Notes under the pieces: model-generated | What the model saw: only the letters and a program-made list of their open reading frames with translations | What the model was told of the DNA's origin: nothing | Databases searched by the model: none | NCBI GenBank assembly: GCA_947461915.1 | Contig: CANHNG010000052.1 | Location: 1-8,721 of the forward strand | DNA: 8,721 bases | Source: Flavobacteriaceae bacterium | Lineage (GTDB): Bacteria; Bacteroidota; Bacteroidia; Flavobacteriales; Flavobacteriaceae | Reading direction: 5' to 3' | Shown: positions 1-7,385 of the stretch, in pieces | How the letters are laid out: every line of letters begins with the position of its first letter | Position numbering within the stretch: position 1 is the stretch's first letter | Program-made: the position numbers and the translations under genes

Positions 1-57
1 TAATATTTAGACAAAAAAATAGGAATTATGATTTAAATGGTTTTATTTTGCTTTTTG

Positions 58-71
58 CGTGTACGAACACG
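58..71. promoter_or_regulatory. Near-perfect palindrome, possible operator
   Basis: The 14 bases CGTGTACGAACACG form an inverted repeat: arms CGTGT and ACACG match perfectly, and only the A/A pair flanking the central CG breaks the symmetry. It is distinctly richer in G+C than the surrounding leader. It lies in the spacer between the proposed -33 and -7 elements, where a bound regulator would affect transcription of the SusC/SusD operon. An even palindrome with a central CG would suit a dimeric repressor such as a LacI- or GntR-type protein. No regulator gene is visible, so the binding protein is unknown. Confidence 0.35.
59..68 (+). repeat. GTGTACRAAC motif, copy 1
   Basis: GTGTACGAAC here is repeated as GTGTACAAAC at 131-140, with nine of ten bases identical and start points 72 bp apart, close to seven helical turns. 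This copy lies inside the 14-bp palindrome. Two copies of a relatively uncommon word in a 166-bp AT-rich leader suggest a regulator-binding motif, but chance is possible. Confidence 0.3.
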
Positions 72-130
72 TATTCTGTATTTTTAACTTCAATGACAAA
101 GAAGAACAACTTTTAAATATATAAACAATT

Positions 131-140
131 GTGTACAAAC
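131..140 (+). repeat. GTGTACRAAC motif, copy 2
   Basis: GTGTACAAAC is the second copy of the word at 59-68. It sits 26 bp before the susC start codon, probably within the transcript leader. It is also part of a small inverted repeat, TTGT (129-132) and ACAA (135-138) separated by GT. It could be a second operator half-site or a coincidence. Confidence 0.28.
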
Positions 141-166
141 TTTAAACCAAAATCAAATTATCAAAA

Positions 167-3100
167 ATGAAAAAGAGCATTACAAAATTTCTATCCCAAA
201 ATCCTTTTGTGACCAAAAAAGCAATGGGATTTTTTCTTCTGCTATTTACTATTTTAATCAATGCCCAAACAACTAAAGTTGTTTTAGCAGGAACTGTTCG
301 CGACAATAAAGGAATGCCAATTCCGAGTGTTTCAGTTTCAGGTTCTGACAAATCAGGCACAGTTACTGATTTGGACGGACATTTTTCTATTAGTGTGCCC
401 AATAAGTCCACTGTGAAATTTTCCTTTTTAGGATACCAAAACCAAACTGTTTCGGCAACAAACAATTCCGCTATAAAAATTGTTTTGCAAGAAGAATCAA
501 GTACGCTTCAAGAAGTCGTAGTAACTGGATACGGTTCCCAAAGAAAAAAGGACTTAACCGGTTCTATTTCTTCTGTTAAAGTAAAAGACATGTTAAACAT
601 TCCTACGGTAAGTGTTGCCGAAATGCTTCGTGGTAAAGTGGCGGGTGTAGATGTAAAAATAGGCTCATCCCGTCCTGGAGGTGGGTCAGATATATTAATT
701 CGTGGAAAACGTTCCCTTTCAGGGAGTAACGGACCTCTTTTTGTTGTTGATGGATCTCCTGTGAGCGATATCGATGATCTTAATGCTAATGATATTAAAA
801 GCGTAGAGGTATTGAAAGATGCTGCTTCACAAGCCATTTATGGAGCTAGAGCTTCGGCGGGGGTAATATTGATTACCACCAATCGAGGTTATAATGGTAA
901 AGTGATAATTGACTTTAGTGCAACTTCTTCAGTACAGAATTTAAAAAAGAATTTTGATCTGATGTCGGGTACGGATTGGCTAAAAATGCTTTTAGTTCAA
1001 CAAAGTGAATTTAGACCAATCGTGGAAGTTGAAGATTATATAATTGAAGCGGCCATAGGGGATAATATTCTTTACAATAATTACTTGGCTGGAAAAGAAA
1101 CCAATTGGGAGAAAGAATTGATAAAACCTGCTCTAATGCGTTCTTTTAATTTGGGATTAAAAGGCGGTAGCGAAAACACTAAATATAGCTCTAGCGTTAA
1201 TTATATCAATCAAGACGGGATGATCAGCAACTCTGGATTCGATCGATTGACAGGTCGATTGAATGTAGACCAACGCGTATCCAAAAGTATAAAAATAGGC
1301 ACAAACACATCCTATACTCGTTCTACCTTATATGGAGAAGACGGTATTACAAACGGTAGTTCTGCATCATCATATATGTATCGAAAAGCTTTTACATTTT
1401 CTCCTTATTCAAATCCTTATGATGCCAATGGTGCTATTAGCCAATATCCAACCGATTCAAAAGCAATTTTCAATCCTTTGTGGAATAGTAGAGAACATTC
1501 TGACAAAAGAATAACAACGAGACTTTTGATAAATGTTTTTGCGGATTGGGAAATAATAAAGGGTTTAAAATACCGCATCAACGGTAATTTCAATTCTCGA
1601 GAGGAGAAAAGAGAAAGTTATGAAACTAGATTACACGAAAATGGTGGGAAAACTAATGGTTGGGGTCGACTTGGATTCGGTAGCGACACAGAGTGGTTAT
1701 TGGAAAATATAGTAACGTATGAAAAACAATTAAACACTAATAATCGTTTTGATGTTACCTTAGTGCAAAGTGCCAATAAATTTAGAAACGAAGGGTTTTC
1801 TATGACTGCCGGAGATTTCTTAACTGATTATTATGGTGCTAATGGTTTTAGTAATGCCAAAACTTTTGGGATTCCAAATCGTTCCATTTCAAATCGTCAA
1901 CTACTGTCTTATTTAGCTCGTGCTCGATATACTTTTATGGATAGATACATATTTTCGGCATCAGTTCGAAAAGACGGGTCTTCGGTTTTTGGTACTGAAA
2001 ATCAATGGGGCCTTTTTCCTTCTGTATCTTTAGCATGGGTTTTAAAAGACGAGTTTTTTCTGAAAAATGTCGATTTTGTAACCAATTTAAAATTAAGAGC
2101 CAGTTATGGTGAAGTTGGGAATCAAGGTATTGGACCCTATCAAACCACATCTTCAACCACTCAATCAGAAATGTTATTTGGAAATGATCCATCATACACC
2201 ACTGGATTATTGCCTGGTGGAGTAATGCCTAATCCATTTTTGAAATGGGAAAATTCAGCTTCTAAAAATGTGGGACTTGATTTTGGGTTTTTCAACGATC
2301 GTCTTACGGGTAGTTTTGAATGGTATGATACTCGCACAACCGATTTATTGGTTTATAACAAATTGGCCTCGGCCTCAGGATATTCCTCTCAATTAACCAA
2401 CTTAGGAGAAGTTCAAAATACGGGTGTTGAGGCTCAATTGGGTGCAACGTTAGTAAAAAATAAAGATTTTAGCTGGACAGCAAATGCTACATTCAGTAAA
2501 AACAAAAACAAAATTCTGAAGATTGATGGTAAAACAGATGCAAACGGTAAACCTTTGGATCAACCCAATAACAATTGGTTCATAGGATATCCAATAGATG
2601 CTTATTATGAATATAAATTTGATGGAATTTTCAATACCATCGAAGACGTGCGAACAGCTGCTCAAGGGTTTGATTCTGCTACAGGTGTTGCCTTAACTGA
2701 CGATAAATTAATACAAAAAGTGGGCTCTATAAGAGTGGTAGATACAGATGGAGATGGAAAAATTACTGTAGCGGATCAACAAATATTTCAAGCCAGTCCT
2801 GACTGGATCGGTTCTTTGAGTACAACTTTTAATTATAAAGGATTTAATTTATTGCTCGATTTTTATACGGTTCAGGGAGTGGTAAAGAATAATTCCTATT
2901 TATATGATTATAATGATGGGGGAACTAATGGTGGAAGACTGAATGGCATTAAAAGAAACTATTGGACTCCAAGTGGTTTAGGACAAGAGGCTCCTTTGCC
3001 AAAGATACTTAGTACAGATCAATATGTTAAGTCTATGGGGCTTCAGGATGCTTCTTATATTCGCCTAAGAACTTTATCTTTTGGATACACGTTGCCTAAT

Positions 3101-3259
3101 TCTATGTTGGCAAAAAGCAATATTTCTAAACTGAATCTGTATGTTTCCGCTACTAATTTTCTGACTTGGACTAAATACCAATCCTTTAGCCCAGAATCTA
3201 GTCCGTCAAGTTATCCGGAACCTAAAACAATAACACTGGGCTTAAACGTATCACTATAA
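167..3259 (+). CDS. SusC/RagA-family TonB-dependent outer-membrane transporter
   Basis: This 1030-residue protein is the usual length for a SusC porin, which with its SusD lid imports oligosaccharides across the outer membrane using TonB energy. The signal peptide has an unusually long, basic n-region (residues 1-19), a hydrophobic core (20-31) and a likely cut after INA (33); ATG codon 20 is an alternative start. A carboxypeptidase-regulatory-like domain spans about 40-108. The SusC hallmark QEVVVTGYG is at 115-123, followed by the plug (about 127-237) with LFVVDGSPV, VEVLKDAAS and YGARASAGVILITT. The rest is a TonB-dependent beta-barrel. An EF-hand-like DTDGDGKI (859-866) suggests a calcium site, seen in many relatives. 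No STN domain is visible. The barrel ends in ...NVSL instead of the usual aromatic residue. The substrate cannot be read from the sequence. It is the first gene of the putative operon. Confidence 0.96.
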   Translation: MKKSITKFLSQNPFVTKKAMGFFLLLFTILINAQTTKVVLAGTVRDNKGMPIPSVSVSGSDKSGTVTDLDGHFSISVPNKSTVKFSFLGYQNQTVSATNNSAIKIVLQEESSTLQEVVVTGYGSQRKKDLTGSISSVKVKDMLNIPTVSVAEMLRGKVAGVDVKIGSSRPGGGSDILIRGKRSLSGSNGPLFVVDGSPVSDIDDLNANDIKSVEVLKDAASQAIYGARASAGVILITTNRGYNGKVIIDFSATSSVQNLKKNFDLMSGTDWLKMLLVQQSEFRPIVEVEDYIIEAAIGDNILYNNYLAGKETNWEKELIKPALMRSFNLGLKGGSENTKYSSSVNYINQDGMISNSGFDRLTGRLNVDQRVSKSIKIGTNTSYTRSTLYGEDGITNGSSASSYMYRKAFTFSPYSNPYDANGAISQYPTDSKAIFNPLWNSREHSDKRITTRLLINVFADWEIIKGLKYRINGNFNSREEKRESYETRLHENGGKTNGWGRLGFGSDTEWLLENIVTYEKQLNTNNRFDVTLVQSANKFRNEGFSMTAGDFLTDYYGANGFSNAKTFGIPNRSISNRQLLSYLARARYTFMDRYIFSASVRKDGSSVFGTENQWGLFPSVSLAWVLKDEFFLKNVDFVTNLKLRASYGEVGNQGIGPYQTTSSTTQSEMLFGNDPSYTTGLLPGGVMPNPFLKWENSASKNVGLDFGFFNDRLTGSFEWYDTRTTDLLVYNKLASASGYSSQLTNLGEVQNTGVEAQLGATLVKNKDFSWTANATFSKNKNKILKIDGKTDANGKPLDQPNNNWFIGYPIDAYYEYKFDGIFNTIEDVRTAAQGFDSATGVALTDDKLIQKVGSIRVVDTDGDGKITVADQQIFQASPDWIGSLSTTFNYKGFNLLLDFYTVQGVVKNNSYLYDYNDGGTNGGRLNGIKRNYWTPSGLGQEAPLPKILSTDQYVKSMGLQDASYIRLRTLSFGYTLPNSMLAKSNISKLNLYVSATNFLTWTKYQSFSPESSPSSYPEPKTITLGLNVSL

Positions 3260-3271
3260 ATTATAAAAAAA

Positions 3272-5158
3272 ATGAAAAATAAACTTATATTAATAACAAT
3301 TACAACAGTTTTATTATGGAGCTGTTCTAATGAATTTTTGAAAGAAAAAAACGAAACAGACCTCTCGGTCGCTTTTATATACGATACTCCTGAGGGTATT
3401 GGTTTTGCCGTGACGGCTTTGTATCCGATACAAAGATATATGGGCGATTATGGTGATATCAATTATAGTTTACCCACATTAGGGCTCTTAACTGGTGATG
3501 ATATTACATTTACCCGCGCAGGCGAGAACTTATGGAAAGGAACGGCATGGTATGACCCAACAGCTCTAACTTCAGCAAACAAGGATGTCGAGGGTTTTTG
3601 GAATTATAACTATAAAATTATAGGTAGGGCTAATGAAGTTATTTTTTATGCTCTAAAAATGGATCAAAACAATCCATTGGTAACACAAGCATTATCCGAG
3701 GCTTATTGTTTTAGAGCCCAGGCTTATTTTAATCTTTTAAGAAGATTTGACAATATTTATTTCACCACAGATGTGGTAACACCCTATAATATCAATGATG
3801 CAAAAGTATATTCGGCGGCTGACCAAGCAGTAGTAATGACACAAATAAAATCAGATTTGGATTATGCCATTAATCATTTATCATGGACAACTCCTCAAAC
3901 AGGTCGTTACACAAAAGGAGCTTCTTGTCACATCAAGGCTTTGGTTGATATGTGGCCCATAAATGATGATTTGAGTACAATGGATCTGGATGATGCAATT
4001 TTAAATGTAGAAAAAATAAAAAACCAAGGTATTTATTCCTTAGTAGCTCAGCCTCAAGATGTTTTTGGACCTGCAACATTTTCCGGGACTAGTGCCAAAA
4101 TTAATAATTCAGAATCTATTATGGTCGATCAGTGGAATAACGCTATCGGTGGCGCACCTGCTAATAGTCAGGGGGTTATTAATGGACACCGTATGGCCTC
4201 TACCTTTTTGAGCCGATATGATTTAAGTTCCTCACCAAATAAGGGATTTGTAGTTACAGATCTAGAACAAGGTGGCACTCCATGGGGTAGAATCTACCCA
4301 AATGATTACCTTTTGAGTTTATATGATAAAGTGAATGATAAAAGATTCAACCAATATTATATTCAATATTTTAAATTTAATAATATTCCGGTAAGTACAC
4401 CTTTGGTTAGAACACTTGTAATTCAAGCTCATGATCTAAATTATTTATATGTAAATGGTCAACCTAACCCAGATTTAGGATTACCGGATGCTATTATTAC
4501 CCAATTACAAGGATATGCACCTATTACAACCGCAATAGGTAAAATACTTACTTTTAATTTTAAAAATGGGGACAAAATACCAAGATTCATGGCTGGTAAC
4601 TATGCAAACGAAATACACCCTTCTTCATCAAAATACTTTGACAAATGGACAAGACCCGTAACTGAAAATAGGGGTTTCAAGGATGTGTTGGTTTACCGTT
4701 ATGCAGAAACTTGTATGATCGGAGCAGAAGCATACTTACGAAAAGGAAATCAGGCCAAAGCCTTAGAATTTTATAATCTTACTTGGGAGCGTGCAGGTAA
4801 CGCGAAACGGGTGTCTTCATTAACCCTTCAGGATATCTTGGATGAGGATGCACGTGAATTTTCACAAGAAGGTCAAGGTCATCGTTGGTATGTATTAAAA
4901 AGATTTGGTGCTGCAACAATGTCAGCCCAAATTAACACTTATGGTGGATCGGATAATTATTTGATGAAAATATTTTATGTGGCTAATACCACCACTTTGC
5001 CTGGTAAAACAAATATAACCACAAACGTCACGAATGCCATTAATTATAAATCGGTACGTACTAACTTCAATGTAAATGTAAACAGAAGATGGCCTATTCC
5101 CCAGAGTCAAATCAATGCCATGGGAGGTAATTTTCCTCAAAACTCAGGATATAACTAG
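3272..5158 (+). CDS. SusD/RagB-family surface glycan-binding lipoprotein
   Basis: This 628-residue protein is at the long end for SusD proteins, which bind glycan at the cell surface and cap the SusC barrel. The signal peptide ends in a lipobox LLWSC with the lipidated Cys at 18. The N-terminal TPR-like region includes the typical CFRAQAYFNLLRRF (146-159). The C-terminal RagB/SusD region carries VLVYRYAETCMIGAEAYLR (472-490), DILDEDAREF (521-530), RWYVLKRFG (538-546), RWPIPQSQI (606-614) and the closing QNSGY (623-627). The start ATG follows susC by 12 bp, with an A-rich leader and no Shine-Dalgarno motif, typical of Bacteroidota. Pairing with the adjacent SusC is the family rule. Binding specificity is unknown: the ligand-binding residues are not conserved enough to infer a glycan. 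Confidence 0.96.
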   Translation: MKNKLILITITTVLLWSCSNEFLKEKNETDLSVAFIYDTPEGIGFAVTALYPIQRYMGDYGDINYSLPTLGLLTGDDITFTRAGENLWKGTAWYDPTALTSANKDVEGFWNYNYKIIGRANEVIFYALKMDQNNPLVTQALSEAYCFRAQAYFNLLRRFDNIYFTTDVVTPYNINDAKVYSAADQAVVMTQIKSDLDYAINHLSWTTPQTGRYTKGASCHIKALVDMWPINDDLSTMDLDDAILNVEKIKNQGIYSLVAQPQDVFGPATFSGTSAKINNSESIMVDQWNNAIGGAPANSQGVINGHRMASTFLSRYDLSSSPNKGFVVTDLEQGGTPWGRIYPNDYLLSLYDKVNDKRFNQYYIQYFKFNNIPVSTPLVRTLVIQAHDLNYLYVNGQPNPDLGLPDAIITQLQGYAPITTAIGKILTFNFKNGDKIPRFMAGNYANEIHPSSSKYFDKWTRPVTENRGFKDVLVYRYAETCMIGAEAYLRKGNQAKALEFYNLTWERAGNAKRVSSLTLQDILDEDAREFSQEGQGHRWYVLKRFGAATMSAQINTYGGSDNYLMKIFYVANTTTLPGKTNITTNVTNAINYKSVRTNFNVNVNRRWPIPQSQINAMGGNFPQNSGYN

Positions 5159-5176
5159 AAATGTAAATTATTAAAA

Positions 5177-7327
5177 ATGAAATATTTTATTGTATTTTCT
5201 ATTTTTTTCATTCAATTTAGTTTTTCACAAGGTTGTGATTCCAAAAAGTTGAATCTTTTGGGAGCAATTAATTATCATACCACTAAAATCGAAGCCAAGC
5301 CTTGGGTAAAAGCAAAAGATATGCCTTGGGAATTTTTTGATGCTTGTACCGTGGGAGAATTAGAAGGATTTGTTCCAAGTTCCAAGAATATGTCAAAAAA
5401 CAAATATGGCAGTGATCTCTCTAAGCAATTCAATGCAACTGGTTTTTTCAGGGTTGAAAAACAAGGCAACAGATGGTGGGTAATAGATCCATTTGGCTAC
5501 CGAAATATTCAGGTAGTCATTAATTCTTTGCGCCAAGGTAAATCTGATAAAAATGAAGAGGAATTCAACAATCGTTTTGGTGACAGTAAAAGGTGGTTGG
5601 GTGTGACTGCCGATTCCCTAAAATTTTATGGGTTCAACGGAAGCGGTTCTTGGAGTGAAGACGAACAGATTCAAGTATACAATAAGACAGCAAAATCACC
5701 ACTTACTTTTTCGCCGAATCTAAATTTCATGAGTGGCTATGGCAAAAAAAGAGGAGGTACGGTTCAATTGCCTGGAAATACGGGTTACCCTAATCAATGT
5801 ATTTTTGTTTTTGACAGTGAATTTGAAACCTATTGCGACGAAAGGGCTAAAGATCTTGTGAAATATGCCAATGACGCTAATTTGTTTGGCTATTTTTCAG
5901 ATAATGAGATCCCTCTTGGTTTGGACAATTTACAGGGCTATCTCAATTTGGATAACAAGTCAGATCAAGGGTATTTATTTGCTTCAAAATGGCTGGAACA
6001 AAAGGGGCTAACCCAAGACAAAATTACGGATAAAGAAAGAGTAGAGTTTGCAGGAATTGTTGCGGATACCTATTATTCAATAGTTTCCAAAGCCATAAAA
6101 AAATACGATCCAAACCATTTATATTTAGGAAGCAGATTACATGGTGGCGCCAAAAAAGTAGAGTCCATAATTGCGGCAGCAGGAAAGTACTGTGATGTCC
6201 TCTCTATAAATTACTATGGAAATTGGTCGCCAGATCCATTGATGATTGATATGTGGAATAGAGAAGGGAAAAAACCTTTTATCGTAACAGAGTTTTATAC
6301 TAAAGCGATGGATTCAGGTCTTGCAAATACATCAGGAGCAGGGTTTACTGTTCGAACTCAAAAAGATAGAGGAATCGCCTATCAACACTTTTGCCTTTCT
6401 CTTCTGGCAAGTAAATCTTGTGTAGGATGGCATTATTTTAAATACCAAGACAATGATCCTTCTGCTAAAAAAGTCGATCCATCCAATACAGATGCGAATA
6501 AAGGGCTAGTAAATAATAAGTATCAATTTTACACCCCTCTCATGAAACTTATGAAAGAGTTAAATGATAATAAATATGCTTTAATTACCTTTTTAGAAAC
6601 AGAATCCAAATCTATAAAAGCAATAAAGCCTTTAGATATTATTTTGGCTATTGGACAATCTAACATGGCGGGAAGGGCGCCAATTGAAGATTATAACGTG
6701 TTACCCAATGTTTATTTAATGAATTCAGATGGGAATTTCGAACCGGCATCCCAACCGCTTAATAAATATTCTAATATTCGTAAAGAATTAAAAATTCAAG
6801 GGGTTAGTTTAGCGAATAACTGTATGTTGAGTCTACGAAAGCACTTAAATAAACCCTTAGGGCTAATTTTGAATGCACAAGGAGGCTCTTCAATAAATCA
6901 GTGGTTTAAACCTGGAAAGGCGAATTATGACAACACTTTAAAACGGGTCAAAGAGGCTCAAAAAGAAGGTAAAATCAGGGCTATTATTTGGCATCAAGGG
7001 TCATCAGATATTAAAGATTCAAAGGGAGACAACTTTTTAGGGTATAAAGCAAAACTAAAAGAAATGGTCGAAAATTTCAGGAAGGATTTGAATGAACCGG
7101 AACTTCCATTTATCTGTGGGGAATTATCAGAACGTTTTGATTGTATTGAATTTGACAATGAAGTAATTCGTAAAGTCAAGGAATACATTCCATTTAGCGA
7201 TTTTGTAACTGCGGAAGGAATAAAACTTTTAGAGGATAATATACATTTTGACGCGGAAAGTGCCAATAAATTTGGAGATCGTTATGCTGAAAAACTGTTA
7301 CCTTATTTAAAAAACAAGGGTTTGTAA
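5177..7327 (+). CDS. Bimodular enzyme: GH50-like clan GH-A glycoside hydrolase fused to SASA/CE6-like esterase
   Basis: The 716-residue secreted protein has two catalytic modules. Residues 1-17 form a signal peptide; FSQGC (16-20) could be read either as a signal peptidase I site or as a weak lipobox at Cys20. The hydrolase module (about 85-470) starts with GFFRVEKQGNRWWVIDPFG and has the two clan GH-A glutamates: E244 in FSDNE, the probable acid/base, and E372 in VTEF, the probable nucleophile. GWHYFKYQDNDP (417-428) resembles the end of the GH50 agarase barrel, but the sequence is divergent and may belong to another family. A short linker leads to an SGNH-type esterase (about 486-712): GQSNMAG with nucleophile S495, NAQGGSSI (566-573), and DNIHFD with catalytic H690. 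The usual HQGESD block reads HQGSSD, with S609 replacing Glu. It begins 18 bp after susD. Backbone cleavage coupled to deacetylation is inferred; the substrate is unknown. Confidence 0.88.
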   Translation: MKYFIVFSIFFIQFSFSQGCDSKKLNLLGAINYHTTKIEAKPWVKAKDMPWEFFDACTVGELEGFVPSSKNMSKNKYGSDLSKQFNATGFFRVEKQGNRWWVIDPFGYRNIQVVINSLRQGKSDKNEEEFNNRFGDSKRWLGVTADSLKFYGFNGSGSWSEDEQIQVYNKTAKSPLTFSPNLNFMSGYGKKRGGTVQLPGNTGYPNQCIFVFDSEFETYCDERAKDLVKYANDANLFGYFSDNEIPLGLDNLQGYLNLDNKSDQGYLFASKWLEQKGLTQDKITDKERVEFAGIVADTYYSIVSKAIKKYDPNHLYLGSRLHGGAKKVESIIAAAGKYCDVLSINYYGNWSPDPLMIDMWNREGKKPFIVTEFYTKAMDSGLANTSGAGFTVRTQKDRGIAYQHFCLSLLASKSCVGWHYFKYQDNDPSAKKVDPSNTDANKGLVNNKYQFYTPLMKLMKELNDNKYALITFLETESKSIKAIKPLDIILAIGQSNMAGRAPIEDYNVLPNVYLMNSDGNFEPASQPLNKYSNIRKELKIQGVSLANNCMLSLRKHLNKPLGLILNAQGGSSINQWFKPGKANYDNTLKRVKEAQKEGKIRAIIWHQGSSDIKDSKGDNFLGYKAKLKEMVENFRKDLNEPELPFICGELSERFDCIEFDNEVIRKVKEYIPFSDFVTAEGIKLLEDNIHFDAESANKFGDRYAEKLLPYLKNKGL

Positions 7328-7385
7328 CCGCGATTTTTAGATGAAAGTGTTGAATAATTTAAAATTACCTTAACTTGAAAATGCA

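Larger units (their letters stand above)
54..86 (+). promoter_or_regulatory. Candidate Bacteroidota-type promoter upstream of susC
   Basis: TTTG at 54-57 could serve as the -33 element. TATTTTTA at 79-86 matches five of the six fixed positions of the Bacteroidota -7 element TAnnTTTG, with 21 bp between the two. This would place the transcript start a few bases after 90 and give a leader of roughly 70 nt before the susC ATG at 167. The leader is very AT-rich, so similar matches can arise by chance. No perfect TAnnTTTG occurs in 1-166. The promoter could also lie outside the window. Confidence 0.3.

Noticed and set aside
142..837. Minus-strand open frames at 142-465 and 508-837
   Set aside because: They lie wholly or mostly opposite susC, have no recognisable domains, and are explained as shadows of a strongly supported gene.
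1332..1514. Alternative plus-strand frame within susC
   Set aside because: It overlaps the conserved barrel region of susC in another frame, with low-complexity composition and no own start context.
5906..6292. Naming the hydrolase a beta-agarase
   Set aside because: The motifs resemble GH50 but the overall sequence is divergent and no agar-specific partner gene is seen, so only a GH50-like, clan GH-A call is supported.
7355..7367. Palindrome TAATTTAAAATTA as a possible terminator between the two enzyme genes
   Set aside because: It is a 6-bp all-AT stem with a single-base centre and no U-run, too weak to terminate. Such palindromes are expected by chance in AT-rich DNA.
7341..7373. Ten-codon frame starting at ATG 7341 between the two enzyme genes
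   Set aside because: It is very short, has no family resemblance, and ends at the stop that limits the esterase frame. It could be a leader peptide but nothing supports that.
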